DNA from: Caenorhabditis elegans
Lineage: Eukaryota > Nematoda > Chromadorea > Rhabditida > Rhabditidae
Length of the DNA stretch: 64,000 nucleotides
Assembly (NCBI RefSeq): GCF_000002985.6
Contig: NC_003280.10
Span: 11,962,501-12,026,500 of the forward strand
Direction of reading: 5' to 3'
A model generated the notes under the pieces. That model made no database searches and had not been told where the DNA came from. It saw only the letters and a program-made list of their open reading frames with translations. The position numbers were made by a program, and so were the translations under genes. Each line of letters opens with the position of its first letter. Positions within the stretch are counted from its first letter, which is position 1. This document shows, piece after piece, positions 46,599 through 58,500 of this stretch.

Positions 46599-49500
46599 AT
46601 GAGTGTCGCACACAACAAAAAAGGACTTTTTCGCAGATCTCAAAGGTTGGTTTTTACTGGTGGCCTAGCTTTCGCAAGTTAGGCCATCGGGTGTCTCTGC
46701 CCACATCGAACTACAAATTAAAAATTCCATTGTCTTCGTGTCTGATGGGAACTAGCAAAAAAAAACAAAAAAAACTTCATCAGAAAATCATCGAAATTTC
46801 TGAATTTTATATAAATTTCTTCTTCTTCTCCCATTTCTTGTTTTCAACAAGATTTTCCGAAAGTTTTCGGGAACATTGATATTTCATCTGACCTAGAAAA
46901 AGTGATGGCCTAAAAAAGTTCGACCGCGATTCAAAATTCTAGGCCATCCACTGAGAAAGTTAGGCCATGGCTATTTTTTTGCAGCGAAAGTGAACTGAAA
47001 AATGTGCAAAACTTTGTTATTAATGTTCGCTCTTGCTCATTTTGAATGCATTAATGGTTTTACTATGTCCCCTTGTGCAAAACGTTTTTTTTTCGAAAAA
47101 TTGTTTTTCGAACGGCTCCGGGGCCTAACTTTTTAAATTTAGAAAAGTTAGGCCACCGTTTTTCACAAATGGCCAAAGTTTTTCAAAAGTTGTAAGACCT
47201 AGGCAATCAATAACGCGAATATGGCCTACGTTTTATGAAACTTCGAAGACTAGGCCACTATTCTTCTTCAAGTGGCCTAACTTTTTTGAACCCAAGGCCA
47301 CCAGCTGTTTTCTATGTGGTGGCCTAACTTTTTTGAAAGCTAGGCCACCACCTGTTTTCTATGTGGTCTGACTTTTTTTTCACATGACCTAACTTTTTTG
47401 AGACCTAGGTCATTTCTCCTCTTCTAGTGGCCTAACTCTTCCCAGGCCACTTGAGAGAGACCTAGGCCACTACTTATATTCTAGTGGCCTAACTTTCCAA
47501 AAACCTAGGTCATCACTCCAATCGCATGTCACTTGTCAATTTGCGTCACATTTGTTCCGAAAAATATGTACAATTTTGTGCTGTTTCAAAAAAAATTGGC
47601 TTTTTGACGGAAGAGCCATGAGACATAGAGCACCAGCTAATTGCACTTTTGAAGAAAATTGGAAAGACGGGCGGCGACTCGAGCAGAAATGAGACATCTT
47701 GTCGGAGTCGGAGCCGGAGCAGAAGGGGGTCATAACCAAGAAGTTCCTATAAATAATTTCATGAAGGTTTTATTAGCATCTGTGTATGTATGTCATATTT
47801 CAAACGAAAAACTCCAAAAAACTAGGCCACATGGGTTGACGCAGTGGCCTAATTTTTTGAAAATCTAGGTCAGGCTAACAATTAAAAAGTTTGATCCTTG
47901 TTTTTTCTCTAAAACTCTTTGGCAAAAAAAGAGCAAATGTAGGTGTCAATTTCCGGCTCAATATTCCGATTTTCTCAGAACTTTTCCCTCTCTCACATTC
48001 TGACTATAAAATCTTTTCCTTTCTTTTTTTTTCATTGGAAAAGTACATTTCCTCATTTATTTTTCTTTTTGCAAGAGTTAAGTCGCATTTTTTACACTAA
48101 TGGCCTAGCTTGCAAAAGTTAGGCCATCACATCGTATTTCATGGCCTAACTTGCAAAAGTTGGGCCATCACATCGTAGTGTATGGCCTAGCTTGCAAAAG
48201 TTAGGCCATGTATCGTTTTATGTGAAATTCTGCACATTTCCTGTCAAATTGTGCATTTTTTGTTGGAGCATCACAAACTACAAATTAGTCTCATTTCTCG
48301 CGGTAACAAGGAATTTCTTTTTGTGAGCCTTTTTCCGATGAAGTCATATTTCTCTTACTTGCAAAAATGAGTTTTTTAAAAAATATTTTTCAGCTTTTCA
48401 AGTTCTCAAATTCGAGCAAAAATAAATGTTTCAAAAAATAAAAAGTTACCCCTGAAAATGACACATTTTTCTGTGGGTGACATAAATTTTTGAAAAGGGC
48501 ATTTTGGAAACTAATGAGTCATAATTTTTAAACATAATATTAAAAAAGTTGTGGCCTAGCTATTAATAGTTAGGCCATTTGTTGTGAAAGTTAGGCCATT
48601 GTTTTGCAACTTGTGGCCTTGGTTTTCATATTGAAAATGAAATATTTAGACTACTTTCTTTGATTTTTGAATTCCAGCAACGTTCGGCCACTTGAAAAAA
48701 AGTTAGACCATTTGGAAAAGTTCAGCCATCTGTAAAAATTAGGCCACTTGAAAAAATTAGGTAATTTGGAAAAGTTAGGCCATTTGGAAAAATCGTTCAT
48801 TTGGAATAGTTAGGCTACCTGTAAAAGTTAGGCAAACTATTAAAGTTAGGCTTCCTGTGAATGTTAGGCCACCTGTAAAAGTTAGGCCATTTGGAAAAGT
48901 TAGGCCACCTGTAACAGTTAGGCTACCTGTAAACGTTAGGCCATCTGTAAAAGTTAGACCATCTGTAAAAGTTAGGCCATCTGTAAAAGTTAGGTCATCT
49001 GCAAAAGTTAGACTTTCTGTAAAAGTTAGGCCGTCTGTAAAAGTTAGGATCTCTGTAAAAGTTAGGCCACCTATAAAAGTTAGGCTTCCTGTGAATGTTA
49101 GGCAATCTGCAAAAGTTATGCCACCGGAAAAAGTTAGGCCACATTCCGAAGTTCAATTTCCGAGTTTTCGACGAAAAAGTTTTTCAACAAAAAAAAATCT
49201 TGTTGCACTAGTGGTCTCTCTCTCAATGTAGTCAATTACCCAGAAGGATGCTCTCGTCCAGAAAAAAAAAACATAGTTAGTTGTCACTTCTTCTCTCTTC
49301 TCGCCAGCTGCCGGAGCAGTTGTTGGGGGACCCCCAAATACAGAAGTTCTCATGTTTCAAGACATCAAAAATGTGTGTTTTAAATGGGGAGGTAGGAGGA
49401 GGTGCTGGTGGTTCAAAGGGTTCGAAACTGAAACTTAAATTTCTGAAAAAAAAACTAAATTTAAAAAAAACGATTGCATTCTGTTATTATTGTTAAAACA

Positions 49501-52500
49501 TTGGTTTTAAAATTTTGTAAAAAATGTGTAAAAATCTAATTTTAATTTTTTGTTGAAATTTATTAAAAAAGAAAATTAGAAAACATTTTAGTTGTTCTTG
49601 TTTTTGAAAATTTTTCTAAAGTTTAGTTGGCAAACTTCAAAAACTAACGTCTATTGACAACACTTTTTGCACACTTTTTAAATATATTTTTCATTTTTAG
49701 TATATCGACTAAAAATATAATTGCATAAATATATGATGTTAAAAATTTCAGAATTCCTAACATACCTAACATATACCTGTTTAGAAATTCTGCAAAAATA
49801 TTTCTAAATTTTTTTCCACACTTCCAAAACCATAAAACCCAATTTTCCTCTCCAATTCCAGCACCCGGAGCCCACCGGAACATTCTCCACCGTGTTCTCC
49901 ACTAATTCGTCGTCAACGCCCTGCAACACTTTACGTGAAACATTCTCCACGAGCCAGCCACGTGGCACAGTTCCCAATCAAGAAAATCTCAATTCCCACG
50001 GTTTGTTACTTGTTTTTTTTCTTGGAAAAACTGACAATTTTTTAGAGTTCATAAAATGCTGTTCTGCTTGAAATTTTTGGTATATTTTATTTTTGAAAAA
50101 AAAACTGTTGTAGAATATTTACACAATTTTTGTTTTTTTTAATTTCAATTTTTCCAGCAATTTTCAACATTATTGAAAATTTTTAATTTTTAATTTTTTC
50201 TAATTTTTTTTTTGGAAAAATACCAACTCCCGATTTTACAGAATTTTTGGTAGTTTCTATAATTTCCGAACAAATTTATTTGGCAAAGAAATTTTTTAAA
50301 CTATTTTTTTTCCTTTTTTTCTGAAAATTTCCAGTGAAAAAAATAAGTTCAATTTTTTTTTTGAAAAATCCGAAAATAAATTCAAAACATCACTTTAAAT
50401 CAAACAAAAAGGCATACAAATCCGTCATCAATCCCACTTTTTCCTTTGAAAAGATTGACAGACGTATATATATTTTAATATAATCTGTCAATTTTTCTAT
50501 TTTTTTTTGAAATCAAATTTTCAATTTTCCTCAACTTCCGTCTCCAAATTTTTCACTTGATATACGTTAATAAATTTTAATGACCCGTGGAAATTTTTTT
50601 AAACAGTATCTAGTTAAATTTCAAATTTGCAGACAAGAAACTTCTGGATAATGTTGAGTTTTTTCAGGTTAACGTGCACAAAATGTCCTTGACAAATGCA
50701 GAATGTTTAACAGTACATCAACAAATTCCACCACAACAGCAGCAGGTAGAATATGTTACATTTTGAGAAAAAAAGTTTTTTTTTCCACAAAATTGCATAA
50801 AACTTCCAAAATAAAACATGATGCTTTAAATTTTGATGATTGAAAAAAAAATTGTCAAAAATATATTTCAAAAAGTAAAATTAAATTTTTTATTAATTTT
50901 TGAGCATTGAAAATAATTCAAAAATTACTCTTTTTGCAAATTTTTAGTCCTGATTTTTTTTTCAATTTTCAATTTTTTAATAAAGTTTTATTTTGGAAAA
51001 TTGAGATTAAAAATTTTTATTGAATAATTTAGTTTCAAGACACACCAATGAAATAGTGTTCACAAAATTGTATCTTACAAATAAATTAGCTATTCAAAAT
51101 TTATTTTATCAAAAATAAACAAATGATATAAAACTCAATAAGGAATTAAATTATTTTTAAAATTGGAAAAATGCTCCAAAACTTTGAAAAAAATTCTGCC
51201 ATAAATTTTCAGTTCCAGTTTTTCGAGGAATACCGTAATCATTTCTCTCTAAAAAAATATATATGTAATTTCCAAAATTTCAGCAACTTTACCCAAATTC
51301 AATGGTTCCTCCATCCGACCGTTTCACCAGAAGTGCATCCTCATCACCAAGACGGGGCGGAGCTAATGGGGGTGGAGCCGTAGTTGTGGGTCCCGATGGA
51401 CAATTGAGGTGAGCGGTTTTAAAATAATTTTTAATAATTTTTTTAAATAAATTTAAAAAAATTTATTTTAAATAAATTTTCTAGGCCAAAAAATTAAATT
51501 TTTCTCAACATTTTTTTCACCAAAAAAGGATTTTATGTTGAAAATTCCAAGAGAAAACGGTATGAAACTTGTAATATTTTATCTGCCTCAAATATGTAAG
51601 TTAGGAATTTTTTTTAAATTATCAAAATGTTGCACAACATTTTTAAAATACAAAATGTTTTGGATTGTGATGAATTTTTTGATGTATCAATTTTCACAAA
51701 ACATTTAAAGTACCTAAAAAGTATAAGATCTGTTATATTAAAAGTAGAAGGATAATCTGAAAATCAGCTTTTTCATCATTTGACTACTAGGACAACTAAA
51801 CTCCCGAGTATCTGATAATTTTGATTTTTTGAACTAAAAAAAAACATAACTTTTAGAATTTTGAAAAATACTTTTATGGTAGAAAAAACTCATAAAATCT
51901 TTTTTTTTTAACTTTATAATGTAATTATAATTTTTTCAATGTGAAATACCATTTTTTTCCCCTAAAAAACGACCTAAAAAATTTTTAAATGCTTTCATGC
52001 TCGAAAAAAAATCCGTAAATCGTTTTTTCTTAACCAATATTTTTTTTCTAAAAACACCCTAAAAATCTAAAACTCTGCAAATGCCAAAATAAAACAATTT
52101 TAATTTTAGAACCAACGAAAAAAATCTTGAAAATTTTTGAATACGATTTTATGGACCAATATTTTTTAAAGAGTTCATTTTCTTACGTAGGCGTCCTGTG
52201 ATGATCTCCTAGACACCAATTCAAAAGAAAAAAACTTCAAAAATCACGAAAAGTGTCTTCCGACAGACAACGTGATTGTTTTTATAAATTAAACATGGCA
52301 AAGTCACAATTTTGCAAAGGACAATTTTTCGGGGAAAAAAACTATTGCTCAAAATTATGACCGCTTTTTGACTGTAAATAAGTGTTTTCTTAAAACAATT
52401 TGAAAAGTTATGAGTCGTTAAAATTGTTCTAAACTGAATTTAATAGCAAATATTTTTCAAAAATCGTTAAAATTTCATAAACAATAAGACTAAATCCCTA

Positions 52501-55500
52501 GCAATTCCAAAGATTCAGACTCAATTCAAATTGACATTCATTGAATCAAATTTAATTCTCTTTCACTAATAGCATAGATTAAGCTTCAGTGAGCTAGATC
52601 ACCTATTTGATGTGTACAATTTTGAAAATATTTAATCCATTTCTGGTATTGAACTTTACTTTTTATGTTATTTGAAATTTTAATTTCATATACTACATTA
52701 ATTTATACTCAAATATCTTAAAAATAAAGCAACAAAAAAAGCTTTGAAACATAAAAAAATTTTAATTTAAAATAAAGTTGGCAAAAAATTGAACTCCTTT
52801 AATTTTATAATTACAAACGCCCAAAAAATTTTCCAATTTACCTAGACTTCAACTGAAAATATCGATTCTTCCTGAAACTTCACAGTTTTTCGTAAATTCA
52901 AACAGCATTCCTATACTACTTCCATTGTTTTTAGATATTTTCCTATTAGTACTAGGTCAATTACAGGAAATATAGGAAATTGAAAAAAAAACGGATTTCC
53001 AGAACCGGATATCCTTCTGGGATGGTTTTCTGGTCATCTAGACATTGTTATTATTATCATTATTTTAGCTTTTGATCAACTGTTGGTATATATAAATTCT
53101 TACCTAGATTATATTGCATATTAGATTATTTGAAGTTTTATAAACTTCTGAAATTTAATTCTAGAAAACTTTAAAAATTTGACAGAAAATTTAGTATTAA
53201 AAATATTTATTTCGGTATAAAATTCAGATTTCGATACTTTTTAAGACTTCCACTTTCCAAAAAACAATTTTCAATATTTTTTTTTTGAAAAAAATCAGAA
53301 TTTTCAATTATAAAACTATGAAATTTATAAAATTGTTTATGAAACTCTTGGTACGTAGTTCAAATTTTAAAATTGAATTTTTGCCTGAAAATTCAAATTT
53401 TATTTTCTTCAAAATTTTAATCAATTTTAAGCCTAATTTTAAAAATTAAGCTTAACATTTTTGGCGCAAAATTCAAGTATTAAATTTTTTCAAAAATATT
53501 TGGGTCTGCGCAATATTTAAAATTTTATAAAAATTCAAAACATTTTTTAAAAATTGTTTTAAAATTGATTTCCCTATTTTTTGCACATTTTTTTTCACTT
53601 TTACAGTATTCAAAAAAAAATCAAAAATGCACGAAATTCCGTGACAAAAACTAATTTTTCCCACCACCTTCCCAAGGGGGAATCCCGGAACAACTTTCAA
53701 ATGAACTATTCGTTGAATCTTTAATTTTCTTTTCTTATTCTTTGTAGATATTTTTTGTTAATTTCAGACGCCGCGAGTCAGTGCTCCAAATGCTCAATAG
53801 AATCTGGAAAAGTGATGAGTGTACCCGAAGACCGTCGGTTCAAAAGTCAAACGCATTGGATGTGCCAACGTGAGTCTGAAAATTTTCTTAAAGAGTTGTT
53901 GGATGATTTTACAAACTTCACGTGGTGTCAGGCCGTCCCATTACGGTTTGATCTACAAAAAATGCGGGAATTGTTTGCCCAAAAAAAAGTTACGTCAGCA
54001 CGTTCTTAACCATACGAAATTTAAAAAAAAACTCTAGACTACCCCATTTTTTGTAGATCTACGTAGATCAAGCCGAAATGAGACACTCTGACACCACCAC
54101 GTGAAACTTTTGCTCAAACTAACAGTGGTCGAAATCAGGGGTATGCGGCAAACACAAAATTGCCGTTTTTGAAGTTTCTGGCAAATTTGACAAACCGGCA
54201 GTTTGCCGATTAGCGCGTGTTGTCGCCCTCCTATACGTACGTATTTTTCATGTTGCATTCAGAAAAATGCCTCCTCAAAAATATAATTTGTTTTCATAAC
54301 AACTTGGAAAAGTGTGTTGCTTTTAGGGAAAAAGTTCAAAAATTTTCAGATGAAAACAACGTTTTTAGGAACTATGTGAAATATTAGTCTACGGCATTGA
54401 AAAATATAACATGTTTCTGAAAAAATTTTTTATGGAAATTATAAGTTATCTAAACTGAAAGTTTAAAAAACTAGTTACCTAATGGGGTTATTCAAGTAGT
54501 GTCGGAAAATTAAAAAGTGTAGAAAAATTACGTCACAACCTTATTCAAGTATATAAAAACATGTATTTAAATACATTTGTGCCGTCACAAATGTATTTTA
54601 ATACATTTTGCTACATTACTTGAATAACCCCATAAAGTTATAAAATAACTTATCTAAACAATAAATTGAAAAAAAAAATTATGTGGCTTAGAAAAACGCT
54701 GGCCTAGTTTTTTTTTAAAGCTTTTTTTAAAAATAGTCTTCGCGGGCCACGAATAATTAAATATACCGAATGTATAATTTCTAGACGTCTGCAATATTTT
54801 CGTTTCCGAAAAAAATAAATCAAAAATGAAAATGTCAAAACTATACCGGAAGTGCGTAAATAAATGTAGTATCCGGTATTATATGACTCTTTTTTATCCT
54901 TTCGTGATTCAGTTTTGATGAACTTTCTTTGAAAATTTCCAAATTTTCAACATTATTTGCCATTTATATTTAGGTGGCCGAGAAAAAGACTCGGTCATCG
55001 AAATTTTTTCCGTCTATTTTATGCAGAAGCTTGGCATAATTTTTCTTTCAATTTTCCATAACATCTGGTGAAAGGATCATTAAATCACATGTGTTACGTT
55101 AAACTAATTTGAGAAATAAAAAAAAATCGGTGGCCGAATTTTCTCTATTTTTATTTATTTTTATATCCCCCAAAATAAACTTAGAAAATATTATTCTCTG
55201 TAATTCCTCTGTAATTCCAAACTGCCGTATAACAGAAAAATCGGTATCCCATCCCATGACCATTAAATTGGTGGAGCTTAACAATCTGCGTGGGCGTGTT
55301 TAGTAGCCCTAAGTTTTATCTGCTATTATTTTCTAAATCTGAAATCATATTTTTTAATTTTCAAGAATCTTCAATTTTTCCCACATAAATTCCACCAGAC
55401 TTGTCTTCCGAAAAATATTAAATTTTAAAGAAGATGATGAAATATATCTATAGATACCATAAAAATAGGGTAAAAAACATATTTTGAAGTAGGAACGGGT

Positions 55501-58500
55501 GGAGCTTCTTCTTCTTCCTCATTGCTCCGCTTGATTGAGCTCAATTTGATCATCTTTTTTGGAGGAGTTGGATAGTTTTTATTTGGCTTTTTTATTTTCT
55601 TAAAAGTACTTTAAAAGAAAACTACATTCGATCGGAATAAAATGAACATTTTGGAATTTTTTAAAAATTATCTTTAATTTTTAATTTTTTCGATCTTTTT
55701 TAACCTTATAATATATTCAGATAAATCATAATATTCTCAAAAACGACGATTTTTTTTGAAGTTTCGGGTCAATGTATCCAAAAATTAAAATTTTTATCTT
55801 CGCCAAAAATGTTTTGGAATTTTTTTAAAATTCAAACTTATTAATAGTTATTTTAGTAATTCTTTTAGTAATTTTAGTAATAGTATTAGTATTTGATAAA
55901 GCAATTATAGATAGACTCTCTTGATATTATAATTTTCAGAAACTAAAAAAAATCATTTCTTGAAAATTTTACAAGCTATTGTGAGTTCAAATTTTAAAAA
56001 TTTGTAAGGATGGTGGTTTTCGCCAAAATTTTCAGAAAATATAAATTTTGAATTCCGGGCCAAAGCTTTTGAGACAATTACATTTCCATAAAGTTTAAAT
56101 TCGAAATTCCTGCCAAAGTTATTTTTATAAAAAGAAGCAATTTGAAATGTATTAGTCACTCTAAAAATTCGAAAAAAATTTCTAAAATTTATATTGGTCT
56201 GAAAAAAAACCCGCCTGACATGAAGAAGACGTCACAGAAATAAAATTTCCTATTGAACAGAAATGACAAATTGACATACGTCTTTTGTCTTCAGTTTATT
56301 TTTTTTTTTGAAAAAGCGAGTTACAACTTTTTCCCAACAAATCTCTAATCTCCCTATCATTATTTTTTTCGTCGTACCCAACTTTTTTCTCTTTTTTTCT
56401 CTGTTTGATTGTCAGAAGCAGAAGAAGAAGAAAGAAGAAGCTTTATGATTCATTTAATTTCATATTTTATAGTTGGCTTTTGGTTTCTAAAAAACTTATT
56501 TGTGTGAGAAAATATTTCAAAAAATTAAATTTACTTTTCATTATTTAAAAAAATTACTTTTTTTTAAAATTTCGCTTCATAAATTTAAACTTAAAAAAAA
56601 ACTTTTAAAGATCGAACATTTATTTTTAACTATTTTAATTTCGCGCCAAAATTTTAAATATGTTTTTTTTTTTAATAAAAAAATTTAAAAAATGTATATT
56701 TTATTTAATATAATTCCAGATAGATAAATAATTTTAAACTCTCAATAAAAAAATCAAAATTTCTATTTCCTAGTATACAAGAAGCCATAAATTTCAATTC
56801 AAAATTCAAAAATTTTTAAGGTTATAGACATATAACATCAAAGTGTGAATGGATTAGAAACCTCTGGAAAAAATAATTTTTAGATGTTTGAATTTTGAAC
56901 GACACCTTTATAAGAGAGTATTTAAGAAATGGAGATGTTCTAATCGAATCATTTTTTTTTTCAATGAAATTTTTTTAAAAATTTTTTCAAGAAATTCAAT
57001 TTTTAGATTTTTGCTAAAATTTTTATATTTCTTCCCAAAAAAATCCAAAAAAATGCATTTCGAATTTAAAAAATTAAAAATTTTTTGTTGAAAATATATT
57101 TTTTCAAAAACAACGATTTTAAAATTTGGATATTTTTCAAAACCTTTTTTTTTAGTTTTCGAAAACTCAAAAATTAAAATATCTATTTTGTAATAAAAAT
57201 ATTCCTAGAAAATACTGAAAATTTCAGTTTTCAATTCGTTTTTTTTTTTGAAAATCGGAGAAATGTTTGAAAATAAAAATAAAAAAATTTAATAAAAAAA
57301 TTAATTTCCCATTAAGTTTAAAAATAATTCTAAATGATTTCTTTAAAGATACTCCTCAAAAAATTGATATTTTAATCGGATCAAAAATGCTTCAAATTTA
57401 TTTTGAGCCTATCCATTTTTTGCTAAAAAAATATTCATTAATTCGATGACTCTTCCCTTCAAGCTACATTATATGCGTGACTAGCTACAAATTTTCTAAA
57501 CACAAAAAAAGTTTTTTTTCGCTCGTCTTGAGTTCATTTTTCAATATTCTTGAGCCATGAGGACTGAAGTTCGTACTCATTGTGCGTGCATGTAACAGAA
57601 TTAAATTATGCTCCAATGAGCATCTTGGCAAGAAAAATGAGCTTCTCGTCATTTTTCCTCTCTTTTTTCATGAAAATGGAATGTTTCAGTCTCTTGTAGC
57701 TTTAGAAAATTTGGTATGGTAGGCAGGCGTTCTTGCCTACCACCTACCGCCTCCAGAATTTTGCAAAGTTCAAAAATAGTATTGAACTTTTGAAAAAAAA
57801 AATTGTCTGGAATTTGGACTTTTTTTTTGAAAACTTGTGAAAATTATTCCGAAATAAAAAAAAGTACTGAAAATTTGAAATTATCATTCAGTTATTGAAA
57901 CAATTCTAAAACTTTTTTTTTAACTTTTAAAGATTTTTTGTTCCGAAAAATTTGAAATTGTTTCAAAATTGTTTAAAATTTAAAAAAATGGGAAATGGGA
58001 AAAAATGGGAAAAATGGGAAAAAATGGGAAAAAATGGAATATGGGAAAATTTCAGAAAATCTGATTTTTTAAATCAATTTTTGTTTTCAGTATTTTTTTT
58101 TCAAACCTAAAAATCTCTGAAATTTCAAAAAATCTCAAAAATGATATTTTTTCAAATAAAATATGTTAAGTAGTCTGGAAAAAAATTCAGAAAAAAATTC
58201 TAAAAAAATAATTTTAAAAAATTGTTTTTTAGTTTTTAAACATTTTTTTGAATTTCTCAAAATTTCAGACAATTTCGAAAAAGGTTTTCTTGAAAAAAAA
58301 AGGAAACTTGGAGTCAGGGGTGGGCGGCAAACGATTTTTTCCGGCAAATCGGCAAATTGGCGGAATTGAAAATTTCCGGCAGATCGGTAAACCGGAAATT
58401 TTACCAATTTGCCGAATTTGTCTGCAATTGCCGCCCACCCCTGCTTGGAGTTTAGATTTAAAAATTTTTAGTTTTGAAAAAAAATTCCAAAAAACATTTT

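Noticed and set aside
48857..49231. Open frame with a six-residue repeat (VRPSVK type)
   Set aside because: It comes from the 18-bp minisatellite whose period is a multiple of three; there are no splice or start signals.
49405..49440. GGTTCAAAGGGTTCGAAACT as a tRNA T-arm
   Set aside because: No matching acceptor stem, anticodon arm or internal A box is found around it.
50633..50667. Alternative globin exon start at the ACAAGAAACTT acceptor
   Set aside because: It is open only in the other frame of exon 2, which lacks a connected start codon; the TTTTTTCAG at 50667 joins the frame that begins with ATG at 46599.
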